DNA of 64,000 nt from positions 59,060 through 123,059 of the forward strand of contig NZ_LKDW01000012.1 of assembly GCF_001401805.1 (NCBI RefSeq), in the 5' to 3' direction. Positions 26,613 to 34,949 of this stretch are shown one piece after another. Within the stretch, counting starts at the first letter, position 1, and each line of letters opens with the position of its first letter. Made by a program: the position numbers and the translations under genes. The notes below the pieces were generated by a model. That model saw only the letters and a list, made by a program, of their open reading frames with translations. It was not told the DNA's origin and ran no database searches. This stretch comes from Pseudoalteromonas sp. P1-25. Lineage in GTDB: Bacteria > Pseudomonadota > Gammaproteobacteria > Enterobacterales > Alteromonadaceae.

Positions 26613-26702
26613 AATCAGCCTTTTAAAATACGTACAACAACACAAGTACGAATAGATGTTTAGAAGTCTAAAGCAGTATTAATTTTATAGCAAACACAAA
26701 CA

Positions 26703-26730
26703 AAACAGCCACACAAATGTGTGGCTGTTT
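26703..26730 (-). terminator. Terminator of the cytochrome c gene
   Basis: Twelve-base perfect stem AAACAGCCACAC / GTGTGGCTGTTT with a four-base loop. On the minus strand it is followed by TGTTTGTG, just beyond the cytochrome gene. Confidence 0.8.
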
Positions 26731-26778
26731 ACGCTTCGCTTTAATTTAAAACGATAATACGTTTTTAAACGCGGTGCT

Positions 26779-27102
26779 TTATTTTACCTTTGAAAGGTAG
26801 TCTGCAATCGCTTCAAACTCTTCGTCCGTTACTGTTGCAACCATTGCTTTCATTGCCGCGGTCATACCATTACTACGTGCGCCCGATTTAATATCTTTCA
26901 TTTGGGCCACTAAATAGTCTTTGTTTTGACCATTAATTTTAGGGTATGCGCCCATAATAGGTGCTTTACCTTCTGCACCATGACATGTTTGACACATTTT
27001 TTGGGTGTAAAGGGCTTCGCCATCAGCAGCGGCGGCGTTAAACGAAAAACTTGCGGCTAAACTAATACCCGCGCCTACTATTAGTGCTTTCATCTTGCTC
27101 AT
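26779..27102 (-). CDS. Small mono-haem cytochrome c (c553/c5-like)
   Basis: The 107-residue product has a signal peptide ending FNAAAA and one haem site MCQTCHGAEGKAP. The sixth ligand is probably a methionine in the SNGMTAAMKAMV region, and the C-terminal helix is EFEAIADYLSKVK. It is a soluble periplasmic electron carrier. I chose the ATG at 27102 because AGAAGAG lies eight bases before it; the GTG at 27111 is too close to that site. Confidence 0.9.
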   Translation of the reverse strand: MSKMKALIVGAGISLAASFSFNAAAADGEALYTQKMCQTCHGAEGKAPIMGAYPKINGQNKDYLVAQMKDIKSGARSNGMTAAMKAMVATVTDEEFEAIADYLSKVK

Positions 27103-27262
27103 TATATTCACTCTTCTTTTTGACGGTTAGAAAATAGTCTATTGATTGTAGTAAACAATCTGGTAAAAAGCATACGTATCAATTTACGTTAGGCGATCAA
27201 ACAAACATGACTACGTTTTCAGCCATTGTTGTTAACTGTAGCAAACAATACTGAACAGACAC

Positions 27263-27802
27263 TTACCATACTAAATCATCTGGTACTTCAAAGTCTGCAT
27301 AGGGGTCGTCTTCGTCTTTTGGTTTGTTTTCAGGTTCAACATGAAAAACAATGTACTTTTCATCAACTTCTGCGACTTTACGCGCCGGTTCATCATCAAG
27401 TACGTAAAACTGCCCTTCCAGTACACAAATAGCTAAACGGCCACCCGATAACGCTTTTTGGGTTTTCTCGTTTACGTCTATCCCTTTTACTTTGTTGTCG
27501 TAAGTAAAATTAAAGGTACGCTCACCGCGGATAGAGTCTTGGTTATGGTGCTCAAGTATTTGCTTAACACGAGCAACTTGCTCACGTTGCTTAAGCTCTT
27601 CTTGGCGCGACTGGTTAAGTTCTTCAGCCTTTTTTTGCTGCTCTAATTTAGTTTGCTGTATATGCTTTTGCAGATCACTTGGGTTACTAGTAGCCCCCTT
27701 TTTTTGCTTTTTTTGTTGCTTACGTTTTTCTGACTTAGCAACTTTAGCTTTGTGCGATGTTGTTAACCCTGCTTGCAGCAATTGGTCTTGTAATGAACCC
27801 AT
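27263..27802 (-). CDS. DUF2058 (YaiL-like) nucleoprotein/polysome-associated protein
   Basis: The 179-residue protein begins MGSLQDQLLQAGL, the start of the DUF2058/YaiL family. A highly basic, Lys/Gln-rich coiled-coil stretch follows (about residues 20-95). The C-terminal globular domain (about 95-160) contains NEKTQKALSGGRLAI and FYVLDDEPA. The end is acidic (DEDDPYADFEVPDD). The charge pattern fits nucleic-acid binding; the function is not established. It is a single-gene unit. Confidence 0.85.
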   Translation of the reverse strand: MGSLQDQLLQAGLTTSHKAKVAKSEKRKQQKKQKKGATSNPSDLQKHIQQTKLEQQKKAEELNQSRQEELKQREQVARVKQILEHHNQDSIRGERTFNFTYDNKVKGIDVNEKTQKALSGGRLAICVLEGQFYVLDDEPARKVAEVDEKYIVFHVEPENKPKDEDDPYADFEVPDDLVW

Positions 27803-28001
27803 GGCTTTGTTCCACTAAAAACTTATATTAGGTTTATTTTAATCACCAACGACTACAAATAACAGTGCTATTAGCATTAATCTAGCAAAGGGCTGAATAT
27901 ACACTTTGATTTAGCGCAATTGTTAATGATTTAACCTATGAAATATAAGCCATTTTTCATATACTTTGGCTAACTTATCAGCTTATATTTTAAGCCTAAC
28001 A

Positions 28002-29147
28002 ATGCGCTTTGCTCACTTACTTATTTGCTCGGTGTTTATATTTTTTGTGCTGTACGCACCTCAGCCTTTATTAAACTTATTTGCTAACGAATTTAGCGTG
28101 TCCCCAGCGCTTGCCGGCAGCTTAATGAGCGTAACCATGCTGCCTTTAGCAATAGCTCCTTTTATTTATGGGCTTTTTTTAGCCAAGCAAAACCCACTTG
28201 TTATTTTACGTATTGCTATGTTTATTTTAGGGGGGAGCTGCATACTGTTTACAGCTGCGCCCAGTTTTGAGCTATTACTTCTGGTGCGTTTTATACAAGG
28301 CTTAACTTTACCTGCCGCACTTACCGCGATGACGAGCTACATTGGTATACGCTACAGCGCAAATGCCTTACAAAAAAATATGACCTTATACATAGGCAGT
28401 ACCATAGCTGGAGGTTACTTTGGCCGAGTATTGGCGGCGTTATTTAGTGATGTGTGGCATTGGCAAAGTTTTTATTATGTTATTTCGTTTGTACTTATTG
28501 GCCTAGCTATAAATATAAAGCCTACGGGCTTTGTGATACCTGTTATGCCAGCACATACGCCGCTAACGTATATTAAACAGCTAAAAGATGCAGCAATATT
28601 AAAATTGTATGGTGCCGTTTTTTGTATGTTTTTTTGCTTTGCGGCCTTATTAAATTACCTTCCGTTTATTTTGCAACACACCTTTTTAATTACAAATACT
28701 CGCGATATAGGTTTAGTGTACAGCGGCTACTTAATCGGTGCTTTAGCCTCTATTGCCACACCTTGGCTTGCTAAAAAAGCGCCTTCGCCTTGGCATTTAC
28801 TGGCTGCGGTTTTTATCGTATATAACTTAAGCATAGTGTTACTTATAAGCCAGCAACTGAGTGTGTTTTTAATCGCATTTACGATATTTTGTGCTGCTAT
28901 GTTTGTTATTCACTCAAGTGCAGCCCCGCTTGTTAACAAGATTAGCAAGGCACCTGCAAGTGTAACAAATGGCGGGTATGTATCGTTTTATTACAGTGGC
29001 GGAGCGCTGGGCTCGTTATTACCAGGTATTGTTTATCAGCACTCAGGGCAAACTGCATTTATGCTTTGCTTACTGAGTGTGTGTTTTATTGGTTTAGTCT
29101 TAGTCACGTTAGGCTATCGAGAAGGTAAAAACATTACCCGAGGCTGA
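28002..29147 (+). CDS. MFS transporter (YnfM-like drug/arabinose efflux type)
   Basis: The product of 381 residues has about 12 membrane segments and the pattern of the YnfM/arabinose-efflux group. LYAPQPLLNLFANEFSVSPA lies after helix 1, RFIQGLTLPAALTAMTSYI in helix 4. The substrate is not predictable. I chose the ATG at 28002; the frame is open upstream to a TTG at 27966 but no ribosome-binding site supports that. The 3-prime end overlaps the convergent deacylase gene by 34 bases, with no terminator between. Confidence 0.83.
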   Translation: MRFAHLLICSVFIFFVLYAPQPLLNLFANEFSVSPALAGSLMSVTMLPLAIAPFIYGLFLAKQNPLVILRIAMFILGGSCILFTAAPSFELLLLVRFIQGLTLPAALTAMTSYIGIRYSANALQKNMTLYIGSTIAGGYFGRVLAALFSDVWHWQSFYYVISFVLIGLAINIKPTGFVIPVMPAHTPLTYIKQLKDAAILKLYGAVFCMFFCFAALLNYLPFILQHTFLITNTRDIGLVYSGYLIGALASIATPWLAKKAPSPWHLLAAVFIVYNLSIVLLISQQLSVFLIAFTIFCAAMFVIHSSAAPLVNKISKAPASVTNGGYVSFYYSGGALGSLLPGIVYQHSGQTAFMLCLLSVCFIGLVLVTLGYREGKNITRG

Positions 29148-29614
29148 TGCCCTGTATGCTTAAAAAATATGTTTAAATCATTTTTTGTAAGCAGCCAAGT
29201 TTGGGTGTTTTCAAACGGGTGACAATGAAACAGCTCATTAAACCAAATATCTTGATCAAGCCACAAAGTGACCTTGCTTTGTTTGTCGTTTGCCAGAGCA
29301 AGCATAGACACACAGCCTGGTTGTACTTTTAAATACCGCGCTAGGCGCTCACTTGAAGCAAACCCCAACCGAGAAAGCCCTTGTTGCTTAGATAAGGTTT
29401 TTAAATCGAGTTGTTTGTCGTGTGCGGTGATCACTAAAAAGTGATTTTTTCCTTCATTATCACGCAAAAACAAATTTTTAAGTCGCGTACCTGGGCGTTC
29501 TACCATAAATGCATCAGCATCTAAACTAGTATGTAACGCAGGATGTTCTATCACATCGTAATTTATACCTAATTGCGCTAATAGCTGCGCAAGCTTTGCT
29601 TTATCGGCCAACAT
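29114..29614 (-). CDS. Prolyl-tRNA editing deacylase (YbaK/ProX family)
   Basis: The 166-residue protein has the YbaK/aminoacyl-tRNA deacylase fold. The catalytic lysine is probably in RLKNLFLRD, and other conserved parts are LDLKTLSKQQGLSRLGFAS and LQPGCVS-like VQPGCVSML. Free-standing members such as PrdX/ProXp hydrolyse Ala-tRNA(Pro) or related mischarged tRNAs. It is coupled to an upstream lipoprotein gene whose stop is one base before its start. A tRNA-Ala gene lies 570 bases away, probably by chance. Confidence 0.83.
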   Translation of the reverse strand: MLADKAKLAQLLAQLGINYDVIEHPALHTSLDADAFMVERPGTRLKNLFLRDNEGKNHFLVITAHDKQLDLKTLSKQQGLSRLGFASSERLARYLKVQPGCVSMLALANDKQSKVTLWLDQDIWFNELFHCHPFENTQTWLLTKNDLNIFFKHTGHQPRVMFLPSR

Positions 29615-29615
29615 A

Positions 29616-30017
29616 CTACAAACAACGCCCTCTTAGCTGCACACTTAAGTCTCGCCACAATACTTGTGTAATTTCGTGTTTATTTTCACAGTAGTTATTT
29701 TCACTTAGGGTTTGATTTAAAAACCTGACGGCTTCATCCTCCAGCTTAAGTTTTAATACACTGGAGTCTTCGAAGTGTTCTTGTTCTATGTAACGTTTTA
29801 CATCAGAGCGGCTCGGTCTTTTCTCGCCTCGTCCGCCGTTATTTAAGTTTATGTTACTACGGTGCTTGGCCTTAACCGAAACAACATAAGCAAATACTTT
29901 ATTACCCTGCTCATCTACGTTTTCATAAAACTGTTTGTTATTTATTTCATAAGGAGGCGCTTCATTACTTGCACAGCCGGCAAGCAGCAAAGCAAGTATA
30001 CAGATACTTTTTTTCAT
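29616..30017 (-). CDS. Small lipoprotein of unknown function
   Basis: The 133-residue product has a lipoprotein signal with lipobox LLLAGCAS. The mature part is basic in the middle (KAKHRSNINLNNGGRGEKRP) and has two cysteines near the end (NNYCENK and LRGRCL). No family is recognised. It precedes the deacylase gene and is cotranscribed with it. Confidence 0.7.
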   Translation of the reverse strand: MKKSICILALLLAGCASNEAPPYEINNKQFYENVDEQGNKVFAYVVSVKAKHRSNINLNNGGRGEKRPSRSDVKRYIEQEHFEDSSVLKLKLEDEAVRFLNQTLSENNYCENKHEITQVLWRDLSVQLRGRCL

Positions 30018-30096
30018 TGTTTTTGTCGTTTCGCGAGGTATTTTTCACGAGTCTATCAAAAATAAACGATAACAGTTAAATATTGCTAAAAAATAC

Positions 30097-30125
30097 TTGA
30101 CCAATTTTATAAAAATATTTAAAGT
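30097..30125 (+). promoter_or_regulatory. Promoter of the tRNA-Ala gene
   Basis: TTGACC (30097-30102) and TAAAGT (30120-30125) are separated by 17 bases. A GC-rich stretch (TCACCCCGC) follows, like the discriminator of stable-RNA promoters under stringent control. The mature tRNA begins about 55 bases downstream. Confidence 0.55.
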
Positions 30126-30181
30126 TCACCCCGCTTGGAACTCAGCAACCAAGTAATTACAACTATGTAATTTAGGAATGT

Positions 30182-30257
30182 GGGGCTATAGCTCAGCTGG
30201 GAGAGCGCCTGCCTTGCACGCAGGAGGTCAGCAGTTCGATCCTGCTTAGCTCCACCA
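30182..30257 (+). tRNA. tRNA-Ala (anticodon TGC)
   Basis: A 76-base cloverleaf with encoded CCA. The acceptor stem GGGGCTA pairs with TAGCTCC and includes the G3-U70 wobble pair that identifies alanine tRNA. The anticodon loop CTTGCAC is closed by CCTGC/GCAGG, and the T-loop is TTCGATC. It stands alone, not inside a 16S-23S spacer. Confidence 0.97.
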
Positions 30258-30411
30258 CTTTCCTACTCTTCTATTATTTCCTATTTTTAATCATCTTATT
30301 ATTCTATTATTTTTTACACTCTCATTTTTATATTTGCTCATTCCTTGTTTGTTTAGTCTTTGTTGTCTATAAATTATCTCATCTGTAGCGTTCATACTTT
30401 TGGCTTAAACA

Positions 30412-31674
30412 ATGGATATACCTAAACGCACCACGTTAAAAAAGCTTGCTGTCATTGGTTTAACTGCGGGCGTGGTTACCCATGTACCTTATGTGTTTGC
30501 CAGAAAAAAAATAACCTTAAGAGTGTTAGGAACGCATGTCACGCTGCAAGAGGCTATTCGTAAACAAGCAATGCTTGATTTGGGTATAAATATAGAGTTT
30601 TCCCCTGCAGGTAGCGCTGCCGTATTACAAAAAGCCTCCATGGACCCTAGCTCCTTTGACTTATACGAACAGTGGTCAAACAGTATTAATGTACTGTGGC
30701 GAGCAGGGACGATTCAAGCCATAGAAAAAAAGCGACTAACCTACTTTAATGAAATAAATTCTCTGACTAAAACGGGTAAACTCACTCCCGAGGCCAAATT
30801 GGGCGCAGGCGACGCCCCTTATAAACTACTCAATGTACAAGAGAATGGCACACTAAGTGCAAACGAAAGCGATCATATTAGCTTTTTACCTTATGTACAT
30901 AATGTTGACTCTTTTGGCTATAACACTGCCATGATTAAGCCTGGTATTGCTTATGAAACTGAAAGCTGGGGCTGGCTACTGGATGATGCGCACCGAGGCA
31001 AAGTCGGCATTGTAAATGCACCCACAATAGGCTTGTTTGACCTGGCTTTGGCAGCACAAAGCAAAGGATTGATAACATTTAAAGATATTGGTGCGATTAC
31101 TCGCTCTGAGCTTGACCGTTTATTTAGTATTTTAATTGACTATAAACGACAGGGGCATTTTGCGGGTTATTGGAACTCGGTGCCAGAGTCTATTGAATTT
31201 ATGAAAAGCCAACGCGTGCATATTGAAAGTATGTTTTCTCCTGCTGTTGCCTCACTAAATAGTCAAAATATTAACGTACGATTTGCCGCCCCAAAAGAGG
31301 GCTACCGAGGCTGGCATGGGGTCATGTGCTTATCATCACAGGTTAATAATAACCAAAAAGATGCCGCATACGATTACATGAACTGGTGGCTTTCGGGGTG
31401 GGCGGGCGCATTTATTGCTCGCCAAGGATATTACATTAGTAACCCGCAGCGCTCAAAAGCAATGCTTTCACCAAGCGAATGGGATTACTGGTACTTAGGA
31501 AAGCCCACTTCGGTTAACTTGCTAAACACCCAGAAACAGGTCGCAGTAAAGGCCGGTGAGCAGCGAAATGGCGGTAGCTATTTAAAACGTTTAAGCAATG
31601 TAGCTGTTTGGAATAGCGTTATGCCTACTTACGATTACAGCTTACAAAAATGGTATGAGTTAATAAGCAGATAA
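30412..31674 (+). CDS. Periplasmic solute-binding protein of the PotD-like family, sensor partner
   Basis: The 420-residue protein starts with a Tat-like signal ([19 protein letters not shown], with KR instead of RR, cleavage probably after YVFA). It then reads as a family 1 binding protein: [13 protein letters not shown] opens the fold, [18 protein letters not shown] lies near the hinge, and [17 protein letters not shown] is in lobe 2. Such proteins bind polyamines, iron complexes or other small solutes. No permease or ATPase gene is present. Its stop overlaps the start of a hybrid histidine kinase by one base, so it most likely presents a ligand to that kinase, as TorT does for TorS. The ligand is unknown. 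Confidence 0.82.
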   Translation: MDIPKRTTLKKLAVIGLTAGVVTHVPYVFARKKITLRVLGTHVTLQEAIRKQAMLDLGINIEFSPAGSAAVLQKASMDPSSFDLYEQWSNSINVLWRAGTIQAIEKKRLTYFNEINSLTKTGKLTPEAKLGAGDAPYKLLNVQENGTLSANESDHISFLPYVHNVDSFGYNTAMIKPGIAYETESWGWLLDDAHRGKVGIVNAPTIGLFDLALAAQSKGLITFKDIGAITRSELDRLFSILIDYKRQGHFAGYWNSVPESIEFMKSQRVHIESMFSPAVASLNSQNINVRFAAPKEGYRGWHGVMCLSSQVNNNQKDAAYDYMNWWLSGWAGAFIARQGYYISNPQRSKAMLSPSEWDYWYLGKPTSVNLLNTQKQVAVKAGEQRNGGSYLKRLSNVAVWNSVMPTYDYSLQKWYELISR

Positions 31675-34600
31675 TGATAACCCGCTCAATAAAATCTAAA
31701 ATAATAATTGCCTTATGCGTTTTAATTACCTTATTAATTTTGCAAAGTTACTTATTCAATTATTCGCAAAATTCGCTTTTTGAGCTACAAAACGCGCAGC
31801 ACAAAGCATTATTACAAAGTGAAGCTGTCACCCGCTTAGAAAACGATGTGATTTCTTTGCAAAGCCAAGCCATAGCTTATTTAGATCATGCTAATAGCAA
31901 TACTATTGATAAGTTTAATATGCACTATAATGATGCAAAAATGGATTTAGGCAGGCTTAGTAAACATATAGAAGAATATGATGAAAGCTATCAAAGCAAC
32001 ATTAAGCGCCTCAACGAGTATTTAAATAATTACCAAGATACGTTTAACCGGGTGGTCGTTAACAGAACTAAGCGAGAGCAGTTGTACCTTTCACAGTTTA
32101 AGCAGCCTATTGACACACTAAAAGCGCAACTTAATAAGCTGGAGAAAAGCACGCTTGGTAACAAACAGACAATAATAGTGAATATCCTTTTAACTATTAG
32201 CAATATAGAACAGGCAGCAAACAACTATTTACACAAGCCAAATTATGATGAAGCAAAAAATGTGCAAGATAACCTAGCACACTTAAACACCCTGCTTGCG
32301 CGCATTGAAACCGCTAATACTATCCAATTTAATAATACTGACGAGCTTGAGCAAGCATATAGCCAATTAGTTATATTAACGCGCAGTTATACGTTTTCTA
32401 TAAATGTAGTTTTAACTGGAATAGAAAACGAGCTCCTTTACCTAGCCGAAAAAATCAGAGCTATTGAGAAACAAAAGCTCACCCAAACAGAGCAGCAGCT
32501 GAGAGAGCACGTACTCAAAAGTACAGAGATGGGAAATCTATTTGCGGCTTTAATCTCCGTCATAATTACGATAATCACCTTTTTTATTTTTAACTCCGTC
32601 ATTAAGCCTATCGCACAGTTAACCAAGCTGCTAAAAGATATGAGTAATGAAAAACAAGTTACACTTAATAGTAATACACACCATCAAAATGAAATTAACT
32701 CTGTTATTACCGCGGCCAATGCGCTGTATTTAAAAAATAAGCAAACAAAAGAGCTACTAGCAGAAACGCAAGCGCTTAATTCAAAAATGGAATCAATGAA
32801 TAAAGAGCTTACACTGGCCATCACTCAAGCAAAAAATGCCAACCAAGCGAAAAGCGACTTTGTTGCTAATATGAGCCATGAGCTACGTACGCCCATGAAT
32901 GGTATTTTAGGCATGCTACAGCTTTTACAAAGCAGCGCCCTGCCACCCAAGCAAAAACACTACGCCGATAAAGCCTTTTCAAGTGCCCAAAACCTTCTGC
33001 AAATTCTAAATAACGTGCTCGATTTTTCTAAACTTGAGTCTGATAAAGTCAAACTTGAATCAATCCCTTTCACTTTGCATACCGTGGTGTCTAATGTAAA
33101 AAATTTATTCTCGGTGAACGCTAAACAAAAAGGGTTGCGCCTTAATTTTGTATTACATGTTGATGCAGGGCTAGAGCTGATGGGTGATCCGCTGCATTTA
33201 AGTCAAATTATTAATAACTGTGTAGGTAATGCAATTAAATTTACAGATCGCGGTGAAGTAACAGTAACGATTGAAGCCACCACACAAAATGAACAGCAAA
33301 TTCAATTGCGCTTTGGTATTAAAGACACTGGCATAGGCATGACCCCAGAGCAAACAGCATCCATTTTTGACTCGTTCTACCAAGGCGACTCTAGTACAAC
33401 ACGCAAATATGGGGGAACAGGGCTAGGCTTAACCATTTGTAAGCAGCTTACTAAGTTGCTAGGTGGCGAAATACAAGTACGCAGTACACCACAGCTAGGC
33501 AGTGAGTTTTACTTTACACTCCCATTTAAAATGACCAATAAAGAAGCACTTAAAAAACATGCGCTACTTATTAGCCCCGATAATGAGCAAATAAAATCAC
33601 TCACCGCGTTGTTAAGCAACGCCGATATTACGGCAGAAATTACCCAAGAGCCGTTGCGTGCAATTGCAAAAATGTCTCAACCCAGTAACCCTTTTAATAT
33701 TGTTATTATGTCGTTGCCGCATAAAGAGCTAAAAGATAATTTTATTTTGCAGCAACTGTACTTACAAAAACAAAAAAATAAACATAAGTTACTGCTTATT
33801 CTACTTATTAGCGATCAAGAACACCCACACTCAATCCCCGATAGCGACCATATTGATATTTTAACAATAGGCAATACCGATACTGAGTCACAGTTAATGC
33901 GTTTATTATTGCCCGAAACAACGCAGCTTAAAGAGGGAGAGTCTTACCCACAATATACTGGTTATACTGCACTTACTGTAGATGATAACCCTGTAAACCA
34001 AGAGATTCTTGAAGCACTGTTAACTAAAATGAATATGACCGTTATCTCTGCAAATAACGGTGAAGAGGCCCTAATAAAAGTAGAAGAAAGTGCAATTGAT
34101 ATTATATTTATGGACATTCAAATGCCTGTTATGGATGGTTTAGAAGCCACACGTATACTACGCCAAAGAGGTTATACGCTTCCAATCGTTGCAGTTACGG
34201 CAGCTGTATTACCTAATGATAAAAAAGCCGCTATAAGAGCAGGCATGGACGACTTTTTAGTGAAGCCGCTGTTATTTGGCCTGCTTTGCAATACCGTAGA
34301 AAAACATTTAAAAAAGGCCCAAACGCTGAGTACATTAAATCTCGCTGTAGCAAAGGATAACCTCGAAGATAATAATGAACTCATCAATTCAATCTTTTCT
34401 AAATTTGACAGTGACTATAGCCAATTTATGGAAACAACCTTAAAGCATTTAAAAAATAATGAGCATGAAGCATTAGTGAGGGAACTGCATAATTTAAAAG
34501 GCCTCGCTGGCACACTAGGTTTAGAGCGACTTGAGCAAAGCGCCAAAAAAATTGAATTAGAACTGATAAATAACACTCACCCTGATTTTAGCGCTTTTAA

Positions 34601-34892
34601 TGAACAACTAACCTTAGCACTTTATGCCATTAAACAGTTGCAGGTAACTAATACTTACAACCAGCAGGCCGGCGCAATTAATTTAGAGCAAAGCCCAGAT
34701 ACATTAATTGATGAGGTATATTCTTTAGCGTTATCTGCTCGTCCTATTCCTAGTAAATTAATTAGAGCAGTTGAGCTTCAAAAATTCGAGCAATCTCATC
34801 CATTATTTAAGCTAAAAGAGGCAATTGATAACTTTAACTACGCTTTAGTAATTAAACTGATTGATAAGTACAGAAATAACTATAAAAACTAG
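31674..34892 (+). CDS. Hybrid histidine kinase with TorS-like sensor, pseudo-receiver, receiver and HPt domains
   Basis: The 1072-residue protein has membrane segments at about 9-27 and 288-308, enclosing a 260-residue all-helical periplasmic sensor. A HAMP region (about 309-360), a coiled coil and the dimerisation domain follow, with phospho-accepting His402 ([10 protein letters not shown]). The ATPase domain has [15 protein letters not shown] and GGTGLGL. Residues about 628-745 look like a receiver fold but have Ser680 (IVIMSLP) where the aspartate should be. A true receiver follows (about 765-885, Asp814 in [11 protein letters not shown]). The HPt domain carries His939 (ELHNLKG). The layout predicts His402 to Asp814 to His939 phosphotransfer, ending on an external receiver, most simply the one encoded next. 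Confidence 0.92.
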   Translation: MITRSIKSKIIIALCVLITLLILQSYLFNYSQNSLFELQNAQHKALLQSEAVTRLENDVISLQSQAIAYLDHANSNTIDKFNMHYNDAKMDLGRLSKHIEEYDESYQSNIKRLNEYLNNYQDTFNRVVVNRTKREQLYLSQFKQPIDTLKAQLNKLEKSTLGNKQTIIVNILLTISNIEQAANNYLHKPNYDEAKNVQDNLAHLNTLLARIETANTIQFNNTDELEQAYSQLVILTRSYTFSINVVLTGIENELLYLAEKIRAIEKQKLTQTEQQLREHVLKSTEMGNLFAALISVIITIITFFIFNSVIKPIAQLTKLLKDMSNEKQVTLNSNTHHQNEINSVITAANALYLKNKQTKELLAETQALNSKMESMNKELTLAITQAKNANQAKSDFVANMSHELRTPMNGILGMLQLLQSSALPPKQKHYADKAFSSAQNLLQILNNVLDFSKLESDKVKLESIPFTLHTVVSNVKNLFSVNAKQKGLRLNFVLHVDAGLELMGDPLHLSQIINNCVGNAIKFTDRGEVTVTIEATTQNEQQIQLRFGIKDTGIGMTPEQTASIFDSFYQGDSSTTRKYGGTGLGLTICKQLTKLLGGEIQVRSTPQLGSEFYFTLPFKMTNKEALKKHALLISPDNEQIKSLTALLSNADITAEITQEPLRAIAKMSQPSNPFNIVIMSLPHKELKDNFILQQLYLQKQKNKHKLLLILLISDQEHPHSIPDSDHIDILTIGNTDTESQLMRLLLPETTQLKEGESYPQYTGYTALTVDDNPVNQEILEALLTKMNMTVISANNGEEALIKVEESAIDIIFMDIQMPVMDGLEATRILRQRGYTLPIVAVTAAVLPNDKKAAIRAGMDDFLVKPLLFGLLCNTVEKHLKKAQTLSTLNLAVAKDNLEDNNELINSIFSKFDSDYSQFMETTLKHLKNNEHEALVRELHNLKGLAGTLGLERLEQSAKKIELELINNTHPDFSAFNEQLTLALYAIKQLQVTNTYNQQAGAINLEQSPDTLIDEVYSLALSARPIPSKLIRAVELQKFEQSHPLFKLKEAIDNFNYALVIKLIDKYRNNYKN

Positions 34893-34949
34893 ACAATTAT
34901 GGCAACTATAAACTAACTTTAATGAGTAATTAAAGAATAAGGATTTAGT

